A stretch of 64,000 nt of DNA, from the NCBI RefSeq assembly GCF_014640635.1, contig NZ_BMHI01000004.1, positions 434,001 to 498,000 on the forward strand, written 5' to 3'. Source of the DNA: Flexivirga endophytica. Lineage in GTDB: Bacteria > Actinomycetota > Actinomycetes > Actinomycetales > Dermatophilaceae. The position numbers and the translations under genes were made by a program. Positions within the stretch are counted from its first letter, which is position 1, and every line of letters begins with the position of its first letter. Below the pieces are notes generated by a model, which saw only the letters and a list, made by a program, of their open reading frames with translations, was not told where the DNA came from and did not search any database. Below are positions 42,580 to 50,828 of this stretch, piece after piece.

Positions 42580-43320
42580 ATGCACCTGTGGAAGACATTC
42601 GCAACGCTCGGCACGGTCGGTCTCGCGGCAGCCGTCATGCCGACCGCAACCGCCAGCAAGCCGCCGTTGCCGACCGCGCCGACCAAGGGCGCTTGCGCAT
42701 TCACCCCGATGACCGACCAGACGTATTCGACGTTCGTCGGCCTTCCGCCCGACCCCGCGGCACCGACGACCCATGGGAAGGCGACCATCACGCTGAAGAC
42801 GAACCGCGGCGATATTCCGGTGGTCCTGGACCGAGCGGCGGCGCCGTGTGCAGTCCGCAGCCTGATCTACCTCGCCCACCAGAAGTACTTCGACGGCACG
42901 AAGTGCCACCGCCTGACGGCTTACCACACACCGCCGTCCGCGCTCTCGGTGTTGCAGTGTGGCGACCCACTGGGCACTGGTTGGGGCGATCCCGGCTATT
43001 GGTTCAAGGACGAGCTCGGCTCCGCCAACGCACTGCCCAACTGGCCAGGCTTTCCCGACGGCAGCCGCAAGAACTACACGCGTGGCACTCTCGCAATGGC
43101 GAACGGCGGCCCGGACACCAACGGCAGCCAGTTCTTCCTGGTGTATGCCGATTCCCGCTTGCGACCCGACTACACGGTGTTCGGCCACGTGACGCCCGCA
43201 GGCCTGGACGTCCTCGACCAGATCGCGGCCGGCGGGATCGATCCCGGCACGGAGGGCACGCCGGAGGACGGCGCTCCCGCGCTGACGACCGTCATCGAGC
43301 GGGCCAAGAGCGGCGCCTGA
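42580..43320 (+). CDS. Secreted cyclophilin-type peptidyl-prolyl isomerase
   Basis: The 246-residue product has a signal peptide (about 1-25, ending TATASK) without lipobox and a cyclophilin domain (about 65-240) with TNRGDIPVVLDRAAAPCAVRSL, FDGTKCHRLT and RGTLAMANGGPDTNGSQFFLVYAD. The usual FH-R catalytic segment (FHRVIxxF) is replaced by CHRLTAYH, keeping the arginine. It probably folds exported proteins outside the membrane. AAGGAG at 42568-42573 sets the start. Confidence 0.88.
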   Translation: MHLWKTFATLGTVGLAAAVMPTATASKPPLPTAPTKGACAFTPMTDQTYSTFVGLPPDPAAPTTHGKATITLKTNRGDIPVVLDRAAAPCAVRSLIYLAHQKYFDGTKCHRLTAYHTPPSALSVLQCGDPLGTGWGDPGYWFKDELGSANALPNWPGFPDGSRKNYTRGTLAMANGGPDTNGSQFFLVYADSRLRPDYTVFGHVTPAGLDVLDQIAAGGIDPGTEGTPEDGAPALTTVIERAKSGA

Positions 43321-43368
43321 CCCAGAGTCTGCGAATCCGGTTCTCCCCCACGCTGGTTCGCTCTGTGT

Positions 43369-44055
43369 TCAACGCAGCTGCGACCCTTGGCGCAAGCATT
43401 TCCAGGTGCCTTCCGAGATGATCTGCATCTGGCCGTCGACAACCGAGATCGCTGTCCGGTCATCCATGGCGTATGCCGGAGCCGCGATGCTCGCTGCCCA
43501 GGACTCGGCCTCGGCCATCGAGTTTCCCGGCATACCGTCCACGGCCAGGTGCGGACAGATCGAGAAGTCGACCAGCCCGAGCGTGCTGTCGTCGCCGCCC
43601 GGTGGCCGCCACTGGATGAAGTCGTCGCCGACCTCCGGAGTCATCACCATGCTTCCGGCGCTGAGCCCGACCCAGACAGTGTTCGTCAGCGACGGCAACA
43701 GGTCGGCAAGGCCGGTCTCTCTCATCCAGTGACACAGGTAGAGCACGTCCCCGCCTGCTGCCAGCAGGACATCAGCCTCACGAACGAACGGGATCCAGCC
43801 CTCCGCGTCGATACTCGGCAATGCGGTCAGTTCGAGCATGCCGATGGACTTCCAGCCCAGGTCGACCATCGGATTCGTGGACCGACCGCTGATGAACTCC
43901 CATGCCCTGACGCCTGTCCCGAGCGACGGGTGGCCGTACATCGCCGTTGGGATGCACAGAGCCGAGCATTCGGAGATCGGCTTCCCGAGCATCTCGACGA
44001 GGGCATTCCGGATGCTGTCGTTCGTCACTCCCCCGGAAGTGAGCAGCAGTTTCAT
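43369..44055 (-). CDS. pepE: Peptidase E (S51 dipeptidase family)
   Basis: The 228-residue S51 peptidase shows MKLLLTSGGVTNDSIR, AGGDVLYLCHWMRETGL and the nucleophile elbow VGLSAGSMV (Ser132), followed by ICPHLAVDG with a catalytic histidine. Members cleave Asp-X dipeptides or cyanophycin-like substrates. The AAGGAGG ribosome site supports ATG at 44055, although the frame continues to 44121. TAGTGT (44084-44079) is a likely -10 with a 17-nt leader, so this gene, unlike many neighbours, is leadered. Confidence 0.88.
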   Translation of the reverse strand: MKLLLTSGGVTNDSIRNALVEMLGKPISECSALCIPTAMYGHPSLGTGVRAWEFISGRSTNPMVDLGWKSIGMLELTALPSIDAEGWIPFVREADVLLAAGGDVLYLCHWMRETGLADLLPSLTNTVWVGLSAGSMVMTPEVGDDFIQWRPPGGDDSTLGLVDFSICPHLAVDGMPGNSMAEAESWAASIAAPAYAMDDRTAISVVDGQMQIISEGTWKCLRQGSQLR

Positions 44056-44165
44056 GGTGCCTCCTTGAGTACCAGGTGACACTAATGCTGTGACGAAGAA
44101 CCGGCCAGGGTCGAGCGGCACCGCATCGCCGTAACGCTTCGTCGCTGAACGAGCAAGTGGGGGCT

Positions 44166-44756
44166 ATGAGCGAGACGCACGAATTCGACGCAGACCTGGT
44201 ACGCCGGATCGGCAGCGACCCGGATGTCTTCGAGGCGTTCTACCGCGAACACGTGACAGCGGTCGAGCGCTTCGTGACGCGTCGTGTCAACGACCCGCAC
44301 TTGGCCGCCGACCTCGTCGTCGACGTGTTCCTGGCCGCCATCGACACAGCGAACAGCTACCGCCCGAACCGTGGTTCACCACTCGGCTGGCTGTATGGCG
44401 TCGCCCGGCACGTCGTAGCCCGTGAGCTCGGGCGGCGCGCCCGGGAGCGCGCCGTCGTCAGGCGCGTCGGTGGACGGCGACTGCTGACGCCGGAGTCACA
44501 GGCCCGGCTCGAGGAGCGCATCGACGCCGAACGCCAGTCACGGGCCCTGTATGCCGCCATGGCGGAGTTGCGCGAGGACGACCGAGCACTCCTCGAACTA
44601 GTCGCGATCGATGGTCTCTCGGTCGCGGAAGCCGCCCGAACCCTCGGGCTGCGACCCGGGACAGCGCGCGTGCAGCTGCACCGCAGCCGACAGCGCCTTC
44701 GTGCCTCGCTCACCGACCCGAATCCCGTTCCACTGCCTTTGGAGGCTTCGTCATGA
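44166..44756 (+). CDS. ECF-type RNA polymerase sigma factor
   Basis: The 196-residue product has sigma region 2 (about 20-90: FYREHVTAVERFVTRRVNDPHLAADLVVDVFLAAI, SPLGWLYGVARHV) and region 4 (about 120-180: LYAAMAELREDDRALLELVAIDGLSVAEAARTLGLRPGTARVQLHRSRQRLR). It is a group 4 sigma factor. The ATG at 44166 is preceded by GTGGGGG; a GTG at 44157 is possible. It overlaps the next gene (ATGA), which is a membrane-anchored protein and candidate anti-sigma or target protein. Confidence 0.9.
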   Translation: MSETHEFDADLVRRIGSDPDVFEAFYREHVTAVERFVTRRVNDPHLAADLVVDVFLAAIDTANSYRPNRGSPLGWLYGVARHVVARELGRRARERAVVRRVGGRRLLTPESQARLEERIDAERQSRALYAAMAELREDDRALLELVAIDGLSVAEAARTLGLRPGTARVQLHRSRQRLRASLTDPNPVPLPLEASS

Positions 44757-45376
44757 CCACCACCAACTCTGATCTCGATCCGTTCCAGACTGCGGTGCTG
44801 CACGAGTTGCGCACCCACGTCGAGCAACGAGCGCACAGCCGTTGGCGCCGGCGCCGACTGGTTCCTGCCCTGTCCGCCGCCGCAGCTGCGGTGGCCGTCA
44901 CCGGCACGGTGTTCGTCACCGCCGTCCATCCCACGCCGGCTTATGCCGTGACGAAGACCGCGACCGGCGACGTGACCATCACGGTCCATGAACTGAGCAA
45001 CTCGCAGGGCCTGCAGAGCGCGCTGCGCGCCGATGGTCTCGACGCCGTTGTCTCCTACACACCGGGTGTCGACGGCGACAACAAGCTGGTCCTCCGGCAA
45101 CGTGGTGATCAGTCCGTGCCGCCGGCGGACGCACAACCCGTGCCGTCGGTCGTGTTCGGCACACACGGACTGACCGACGAGCAACGCGCTGAATGCGATA
45201 TCGCGCCCGGCCAGGTCGCTGCCACCGTGCAGCAGTCCGACGACGGCTACCGGATCACCATTCCGGCGGCCTCTCCCCTGCAGAACCGATTCTTCGCCAT
45301 CACCGGAGTCGACGCCACGACGATGACCGTGTCCTACTGGGCGTCTGACGGCAAGCATGCCTGCCTGATCCGGTAG
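44753..45376 (+). CDS. Membrane-anchored protein cotranscribed with ECF sigma
   Basis: The 207-residue product has a short cytosolic N-terminus (about 1-36, basic at RWRRRR), one transmembrane helix (about 37-60) and an outer domain of about 145 residues with no recognised family. The layout, short inner tail plus helix plus outer domain, is that of an anti-sigma factor or a companion protein, and the ATGA overlap with the sigma gene supports coupling. A zinc anti-sigma HxxxCxxC motif is absent. Function is inference from position. Confidence 0.65.
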   Translation: MTTTNSDLDPFQTAVLHELRTHVEQRAHSRWRRRRLVPALSAAAAAVAVTGTVFVTAVHPTPAYAVTKTATGDVTITVHELSNSQGLQSALRADGLDAVVSYTPGVDGDNKLVLRQRGDQSVPPADAQPVPSVVFGTHGLTDEQRAECDIAPGQVAATVQQSDDGYRITIPAASPLQNRFFAITGVDATTMTVSYWASDGKHACLIR

Positions 45377-45451
45377 GCAACAGGTTTCACGCGCCTTGCC
45401 CGAATACGTCCGTCACCGCGATCAGGTAATGCGTGCGAGCAGGAACGCCTG

Positions 45452-46318
45452 CTACTCCTTGCGGGCGAGGTCGCGGCGCTCGGGCAGCTTCTCGAAACCG
45501 GCCGAGACGTATGTCGCCACGGCGCCGACCAACGAACTGGGCGTGCAGACCTGCACCGAGGTCGAACCCATGCCACGCAGGTTCGCAGCCGCCGCGAGAC
45601 AGATCGCCCTCCCGTAGCCATGACCACGGTGGTCCCGATGCACACCCATCGGCTCGATCAGACCCGGCTTGCCCGGACCTGCGGACCACACCGTCACTGT
45701 CGCGACCGCGGCGCCCGCCTCGTCATACCCGAGCAGGCAGCGCGCGTCGGCGTACGGCACTCCCCCAGCCATCGCGTGCCAGCTGTCGGCGCTGAACCTC
45801 GACTTCTCGAACGACGCGCGTTGCAGCTCGGCACGCGTCGCGGCCAGCTCTGGACCGACGACCTCGACCTGCAGCCGCGGATCCTCGACCGGCTCGGAAA
45901 GGTTGCGGGACAACGGGGTCCACCGCTCGTCCAGCGTCCAACCACGCTCGGACAACACGTCGCGGATCACCGCGCCGTTCGGTGCTTCGACATACACCTC
46001 TCCCTCACCGAGGATCCCGCGTCCCGGGTCGGCCAGGTCGTCAGCGACCTGCGTGGCGAGGTCTGCGTCCATGAGCAGGTCCGGCGCGACCGTCATCCGG
46101 ATCAGGTCCGGCTCGTCCGCGATACCCACACCGACGATGCGCCCGTCGCGGGTCCAGGTGCGCGTCGCTGCGGCGGTCCGCTCAGGCCCGTATCGGAAGA
46201 ACCACCCCAGGTCCCCCGGGTGGAGTTGCAACGGCACGTCGTCCCGCTGCCACTCCCGCAAGGCTTCGGTCACCGCGACGAGACCAGCGACATCCGGTGT
46301 GCTCAACTCGATCGGCAT
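45452..46318 (-). CDS. GNAT family N-acetyltransferase (two-domain)
   Basis: The 288-residue product has a less conserved N-terminal half and a C-terminal GNAT domain (about 145-285) with GLIEPMGVHRDHRGHGYGRAICLAAAANLRGMG, the RxxGxGxA acetyl-CoA loop. The N-terminal half may be a degenerate second GNAT fold, as in tandem mycothiol-synthase-like proteins. The substrate is unknown. ATG at 46318 is selected over the frame start at 46354 because MPIELSTPDVAGLVAVTEALREW begins the first strand and helix. No SD is evident. Confidence 0.8.
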   Translation of the reverse strand: MPIELSTPDVAGLVAVTEALREWQRDDVPLQLHPGDLGWFFRYGPERTAAATRTWTRDGRIVGVGIADEPDLIRMTVAPDLLMDADLATQVADDLADPGRGILGEGEVYVEAPNGAVIRDVLSERGWTLDERWTPLSRNLSEPVEDPRLQVEVVGPELAATRAELQRASFEKSRFSADSWHAMAGGVPYADARCLLGYDEAGAAVATVTVWSAGPGKPGLIEPMGVHRDHRGHGYGRAICLAAAANLRGMGSTSVQVCTPSSLVGAVATYVSAGFEKLPERRDLARKE

Positions 46319-46376
46319 ACGGCGAGCAGACACCGCCCGGCATGGTCGGTGCAACCGAATATGTGCGGCGCGGTCG

Positions 46377-47001
46377 TCAGTCGCGGGCTTCGCCGACGAT
46401 GTACGTCGGATCCGACCACATCTCGTCGGCGGGGTATTCGAGGCCCTTCGACGCGTGTTCGGCCGCGTCGCGGCCGAGGAACCGCTGCACGATGTGTAGC
46501 CCGAGGTCGAGGCCCGACGTCAACGCACCAGCGGTGATCAGGTCACCATCGTCGACAACGCGGGCGTCGATGAGGGTCCCTACCAGAGACCGGAATTCGT
46601 GGAAACAGTTGCGGTTCGTGGTGGCGCGCCGACCCTCGAGCAAACCGGCGTGTGCCAGCACCATCCCGCCCGCGCAGACCGAAGCGATCCAGGGGACCTG
46701 CTCGCGGATCTCGACCAGCCGGGTGAGCAGGTCTCCGCGTTGGACCTGCGCCCAGGCCCCCTCCGGTGCACGGTTGAGCCAGCCGCCGCCCGGGGACCAC
46801 GACTCCGTCGAGGTCCGGACCTTCGCCGAGCGTCGCCTCGACCTCCACGCGAACGTTGCGCGCCGAGGTCACCGTGCCCGGCCCGCCGGCGCGGGCAAGC
46901 TCCACTGCGACGCCGGCTACGGCAAGCGGCTCGAATGTTCCGAACACGTCGATCTCGTCGAAACCGTCGAAGACGACGATCTGGACCCTCATCCGTGTCA
47001 T
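46377..47001 (-). pseudogene. DJ-1/PfpI family protein, frameshifted
   Basis: The N-terminal frame gives MRVQIVVFDGFDEIDVFGTFEPLAVAGV and DLDGVVVPG, typical of the DJ-1/PfpI glutamine-amidotransferase-like family. It then breaks at GVVVPGGG. A single extra base in a GGGG run (46792-46795, plus strand) restores reading into GWLNRAPEGAWAQV and then SVCAGGMVLAHAGLLEGRRATT, with the family's nucleophile Cys. The rest (DARVVDDGDLITAGALTSGLDLGLHIV) is intact. The start overlaps the stop of thpR (ATGA). Either a sequencing slip in a homopolymer or a recent inactivation. Confidence 0.82.
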
Positions 47002-47558
47002 TCCGTCTGCTCCTGTGTCAGTGGCAATGCGGCGACGACCTCGTGTCGCGGCCGTCGGTGTGGCCCCTCCCCCAGGTATGACGCTACGAGCTCCACCTCG
47101 GTGACACGCCAGGAATCACTGCTGAAGGTATCCAGCACCTGCAGCCAGCGGCGCGCGTCGATCGGACGTCGGGGCCAGGCGACGCTCAGATGTCCGACGA
47201 AGCGCTGCCCGTCGGGAGTTGCGCCGACGGAGTTGGCGGCGTGGCGCACTCCGGTCGCCAGCGGTGTCAGCTCGACGTTCGGACGCAGCCACAACACCTT
47301 CGCCGCCAGTGGGTCGGGAAACGCGCCCGCCCCTGACAGCCGCAACTGGAACGCGTTGTGCCGCAACGCAGTCCGCCCCAATGCGGCAGCGAGCTCGGCT
47401 GCGCGGTGCTCCGGGACCGCCGCCAGGAACGCCAGCGTGAGATGCCACTGCTGCGGATCGATCCAGGTCATTCCTTCACGGGGAGCGAGGAAATCGGCAA
47501 GCTCTTCGCGGATCGCCTCTGGCGGTCGGATGGCGACGAACATTCGCGTGGTGGACAT
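46998..47558 (-). CDS. thpR: RNA 2',3'-cyclic phosphodiesterase (2'-5' RNA ligase family)
   Basis: The 186-residue two-histidine phosphoesterase has HxT motifs WHLTLAF and a variant FVGHLSVAW (HxS). ThpR-type enzymes hydrolyse RNA 2',3'-cyclic phosphates and have weak 2'-5' ligase activity. The frame is open to 47696, but TAATCT (47571-47566) is 7 nt before the ATG at 47558, marking a leaderless start. It is followed by the overlapping DJ-1 gene, so both may form a small operon. Confidence 0.85.
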   Translation of the reverse strand: MSTTRMFVAIRPPEAIREELADFLAPREGMTWIDPQQWHLTLAFLAAVPEHRAAELAAALGRTALRHNAFQLRLSGAGAFPDPLAAKVLWLRPNVELTPLATGVRHAANSVGATPDGQRFVGHLSVAWPRRPIDARRWLQVLDTFSSDSWRVTEVELVASYLGEGPHRRPRHEVVAALPLTQEQTE

Positions 47559-47634
47559 CGGCCACAGATTAGCCTTCGTCGCCTTCGTCGTCGGGGTCAT
47601 TGCGGCACTCGACCAGCATGCCCGGTCCACGGGA

Positions 47635-48288
47635 TCAGCGATCGGCCGCTTCGAGGAAACGCAACACTGCCGCGACCCGGCGGTCGGAGTCATCACCGGG
47701 CTCGAGCGCGAGCTTCGCGAAGACGTTCCGGATGTGCTTGTGCACGGCGTTGTCGGTGATGAAGAGGCGCTTGGCGATGGCTGCGTTGCCGAGGCCCTCG
47801 GCCATCACCGAAAGCACCTCCCGTTCACGCGGACTCAGCAGCGCGATGCGGTCGTTGGCCCGCTGCCGGGAGAACAACTGGGCGACGACCTCCGGATCGA
47901 TCGCTGTGCCGCCAGCGGCAACCCGCTGCAGTGCTTCGAGGAACGTCGCCACCCTGCCCACACGCTCCTTGAGCAGGTAACCGACCCTACCCGCTCCGTC
48001 TGCGAGCAGTTCGGTCGCGAAGCTCTGTTCGACATACGCCGAGAGCACGAGCACCGCCAACTCGGGATGCGCGCGGCGTGCCGCCACCGCTGCACGGATG
48101 CCCTCGTCCGTGTGGGTCGGTGGCATCCGGACGTCCACGACAGCGATGTCCGGTCGATGCTCCTCGACGGCCAGCAGCAACTCCTCCGGCCCACCAACGG
48201 CCGCGACGACGTCGAGCCCCTCGCCCTGTAGGAGCAGCACCAGCCCCTCACGCAGCAGGGCATCGTCCTCAGCTATCACGACCCGCAC
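47635..48288 (-). CDS. NarL/LuxR family response regulator
   Basis: The 217-residue regulator has a receiver domain (phospho-acceptor D52 in VVDVRMP, conserved K in YLLKERV) and a LuxR-type HTH (about 150-205: LSPREREVLSVMAEGLGNAAIAKRLFITDNAVHKHIRNVFAKL). It lies downstream of, and overlaps by about 13 nt, the kinase gene at 48276-49553, forming a two-component pair. Both are divergent from an ABC transporter operon that is the likely target. Confidence 0.92.
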   Translation of the reverse strand: MRVVIAEDDALLREGLVLLLQGEGLDVVAAVGGPEELLLAVEEHRPDIAVVDVRMPPTHTDEGIRAAVAARRAHPELAVLVLSAYVEQSFATELLADGAGRVGYLLKERVGRVATFLEALQRVAAGGTAIDPEVVAQLFSRQRANDRIALLSPREREVLSVMAEGLGNAAIAKRLFITDNAVHKHIRNVFAKLALEPGDDSDRRVAAVLRFLEAADR

Positions 48289-49553
48289 GGCAACCTCACC
48301 TCCAGAATTGTCGGCCCCCCAACGGGACTCGACACGGTCACTGTGCCGTCGTGCGCCTCCGCACGCCGAGTGATGCCGGCGAGCCCCGACCCGTCACGGA
48401 CCCGGGCACCACCGTGACCGTCGTCCTCGACCCGCACCTGCAGCACGTCGCCACGCATCGTCACCTCGACCGACGCGTGTGTCGCGCCGCTGTGCCGCGC
48501 CACGTTCGTCAGTCCTTCCGCAACGGCGAAATAGGCGGTCGCTTCCACCGACACCGGCACGCGCCCGGCCGTGACGCGAACCGTGGCCGGCACCGGTGAT
48601 TGTGCAGCCAGCGCGGACAGCGCGCCGTCCAGGCCACTCTTCTCCAGCACCGGCGGCAGGATGCTGCGCACGACGGACCGCAGCTCGGCCAGCGCGGATT
48701 CCGCACCGGTCTGGACACGTTCGAGGATCTCGGCCGTGCGTTGTGGATCGTTCTCGAGCGATCGCTGGGCGGCGCCGGCGAGCACCGCGACCGTCACCAG
48801 CTTGTTCTGCGCACCGTCGTGCAGCGCCCGTTCGATGCGGCGCAGTTCGAGCGCGTGCGCATCCAGGGCTGCGGCTCGCGTTGCCGTGAGCTCGGCGACC
48901 CTGGTCGACCAGTCGATCGCTGGATCGGGCGGGAGCCAGCGTCGCCCGGTGACGGTCTGGGCGCGCAACAGGACCGGGCTGAGCGCAACCGCGAGGACCA
49001 GCCAGATCACGCCCATCGCCATGGCGACCCAGGCACCCGGCCACGTTGTCACCGCCACGAAACCGTTGACCAGAGTTGCCTCCCCGCGAGGCACCAAGTG
49101 CCACCATGCCGGCAGGGTCAGCGCCTGCACGCCATTCGCCACGATCTGTATGGCGACGGCGCCCACCACGAACCCGACAACGGCGTATGTCGCCAACCAG
49201 CTCAGGTCCCGACGAGTCGTCGGGTCGTGTGCGATCGCCTGCCACGCAGCGCGCGCGCCGCGTGGCGGCTCGGCATACGGCATCCGGACCGGGTGGCCGA
49301 TGGCGCGCAACCGGCGCCGCTCCAACTCGGCGACACGGCGCACGAGATCGAGCATCGCCCGCAGCAACAGCAGTCCGACCCCCACCACACAGAGCAGTGC
49401 GGTCACAACCGCGAGGGCGATGACCCCGATCGCCAACAGCGCGATCCCGAACCCGGCGACCAACCACTTCAACGCGATCGCCGCTCGCCGGACGACACTC
49501 CATCCCTCGGCCAGCACGCTCGTGTGCTCGGTGGACACCGATGGATTCGACAC
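48276..49553 (-). CDS. NarL-type sensor histidine kinase
   Basis: The 425-residue membrane kinase has an N-terminal sensor part with about four to six helices (ALKWLVAGFGIALLAIGVIALAVVTALL and later segments up to about 210). A HisKA_3-type dimerisation domain follows with LRRIERALHDGAQNKLVTVAVLAG (phospho-acceptor His), then a HATPase domain (AVAEGLTNVARHSGATHASVEV, GSGLAGITRRAEAHDG). The GTG at 49553 is preceded by GAGGAGG at 7 nt, which overrides the longer frame to 49769. The intramembrane-sensing layout is common in envelope-stress systems. Confidence 0.9.
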   Translation of the reverse strand: MSNPSVSTEHTSVLAEGWSVVRRAAIALKWLVAGFGIALLAIGVIALAVVTALLCVVGVGLLLLRAMLDLVRRVAELERRRLRAIGHPVRMPYAEPPRGARAAWQAIAHDPTTRRDLSWLATYAVVGFVVGAVAIQIVANGVQALTLPAWWHLVPRGEATLVNGFVAVTTWPGAWVAMAMGVIWLVLAVALSPVLLRAQTVTGRRWLPPDPAIDWSTRVAELTATRAAALDAHALELRRIERALHDGAQNKLVTVAVLAGAAQRSLENDPQRTAEILERVQTGAESALAELRSVVRSILPPVLEKSGLDGALSALAAQSPVPATVRVTAGRVPVSVEATAYFAVAEGLTNVARHSGATHASVEVTMRGDVLQVRVEDDGHGGARVRDGSGLAGITRRAEAHDGTVTVSSPVGGPTILEVRLPCGS

Positions 49554-49650
49554 CGATGACCTCCTCGACCGTGCGGCTCGTCCGTGATTACCCCGACCGT
49601 ATGCGGCTGCATGCGTCCGCGCACGTCGGCCGGGCGGATGACCTCGATAA

Positions 49651-49666
49651 GTACAGCCTGCTGTAC
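49651..49666. promoter_or_regulatory. Inverted repeat GTACAG-CCTG-CTGTAC
   Basis: This perfect 6+4+6 palindrome lies between the divergent kinase and ABC operons, about 100 nt upstream of both starts and 45 nt from the candidate -10 of the ABC operon. It is a plausible site for the NarL-type regulator. Confidence 0.5.
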
Positions 49667-49711
49667 CTGCGTCCGGTAGCTCGCCGGATCGTCCCGAGCG
49701 GCCGGTGTTCC

Positions 49712-49717
49712 TAGCGT
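49712..49717 (+). promoter_or_regulatory. -10 element of the ABC operon
   Basis: TAGCGT here would start transcription near 49724 and give a leader of about 44 nt before the first gene, which has a GGAG ribosome site at 49757-49760. No good -35 is visible, as expected for an activated promoter. Confidence 0.45.
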
Positions 49718-49767
49718 GGAGAGCATCCGAACCAGACCAACTCACAGCAGTCCGATGGAGCCGAATC

Positions 49768-50034
49768 ATGAGTGATCCGTACCGTATCGACCACCGACCG
49801 GACGAAGGCGGCTACGCGCCGTGGCCGGACCCCGGTCCGGCCGACACCGGTCTGCGCGGCGGCGCCGGCGGCGTCACCAGCACCCTGCTGTGGGTCCTCA
49901 CGGCTGTCTTCGCCGGCCTGAACACGGCTTTGTCGGTCGCCGGCCAGGACGTCATCGGCGGCATCTTCGGCGGCCTCGCCGCCGTCAGCCTGATCGCACT
50001 CTTCGTGCGCTACCTGCAGCGGAGGAACCGATGA
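49768..50034 (+). CDS. Small membrane protein of the ABC operon
   Basis: The 88-residue protein has a polar, Pro/Gly-rich N-terminus (1-35) and two closely spaced helices (about 36-58 and 62-82) ending in basic residues. No family was recognised. ATG with GGAG 7 nt upstream. The ATGA overlap with the ATPase gene suggests it is part of the transport system, perhaps an accessory subunit or sensor. That is inference. Confidence 0.7.
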   Translation: MSDPYRIDHRPDEGGYAPWPDPGPADTGLRGGAGGVTSTLLWVLTAVFAGLNTALSVAGQDVIGGIFGGLAAVSLIALFVRYLQRRNR

Positions 50035-50828
50035 GTGCCTCGGTCTCCCAACTGATCTCGCACGGCCGACTTCGCCGTGGCACGGGCACGACACCGGCCG
50101 ACCCTGATGCGGCGGTGCAACTCGTCGACGTGACGAAGACGTATGGCGCGGGCGACAGCGCCGTGGCAGCGCTCCAATCGGTCTCGCTCCGTGTCCCTCG
50201 TGGCGGTTTTCTCGCCGTGATGGGCCGCTCCGGATCCGGTAAGAGCACCCTGCTGCACTGCGCCGCCGGCCTCGACGTGCCGACCTCCGGAACAGTCACG
50301 ATCGGTGGCACTGCGGTGTCCCGGCTCAACGAGACCCAGCGGACGGTCGTACGACGTCAGCACGTCGGCTTCATCTTTCAGTCCTACAACCTCATCCCGT
50401 CGCTCTCGATCCAGGACAACATCACGCTGCCGCTCCGCCTCGCCGGTGAGCTGCCCGACCCGGACTGGCTCCGCACGGTGGTCGAGCGCGTGGGTCTGGC
50501 GGGCTACTTGCACCGCATGCCTTCGGAACTGTCCGGCGGACAGCAGCAGCGCGCGGCGATCGCCCGAGCGCTCGCCAGCCGCCCGGACGTGATCTTCGCG
50601 GACGAGCCCACCGGGGCACTCGACCTCAGCACGGCGACGGCGGTCCTCGACCTGCTGCGCGACCTCGTGACGGAGTTCGGTCAGACGGTCGTCATGGTCA
50701 CGCACGACCCGCTCGCGGCGTCATACGCCGATGACACCGTGGTCATGCTCGACGGCCGCATCGACCAGGTGCTGCAGCGTCCCGATGCCGCCACGCTCGC
50801 TGCAGTGCTCGGTGGGTACCACCGATGA
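50031..50828 (+). CDS. MacB/LolD-type ABC transporter ATP-binding protein
   Basis: The 265-residue ATPase has all the motifs of the MacB/LolD group: Walker A MGRSGSGKST, the Q-loop with FIFQSYNLIPSLS, signature LSGGQQQRAAIARAL, Walker B VIFADEPTGALD and switch His in VMVTHDPLAAS. A GGAGG lies 5-9 nt before the ATG at 50031. It overlaps both neighbours by ATGA and pairs with the FtsX-type permease to form a mechanotransmitter or export system for lipids or peptides. Confidence 0.94.
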   Translation: MSASVSQLISHGRLRRGTGTTPADPDAAVQLVDVTKTYGAGDSAVAALQSVSLRVPRGGFLAVMGRSGSGKSTLLHCAAGLDVPTSGTVTIGGTAVSRLNETQRTVVRRQHVGFIFQSYNLIPSLSIQDNITLPLRLAGELPDPDWLRTVVERVGLAGYLHRMPSELSGGQQQRAAIARALASRPDVIFADEPTGALDLSTATAVLDLLRDLVTEFGQTVVMVTHDPLAASYADDTVVMLDGRIDQVLQRPDAATLAAVLGGYHR

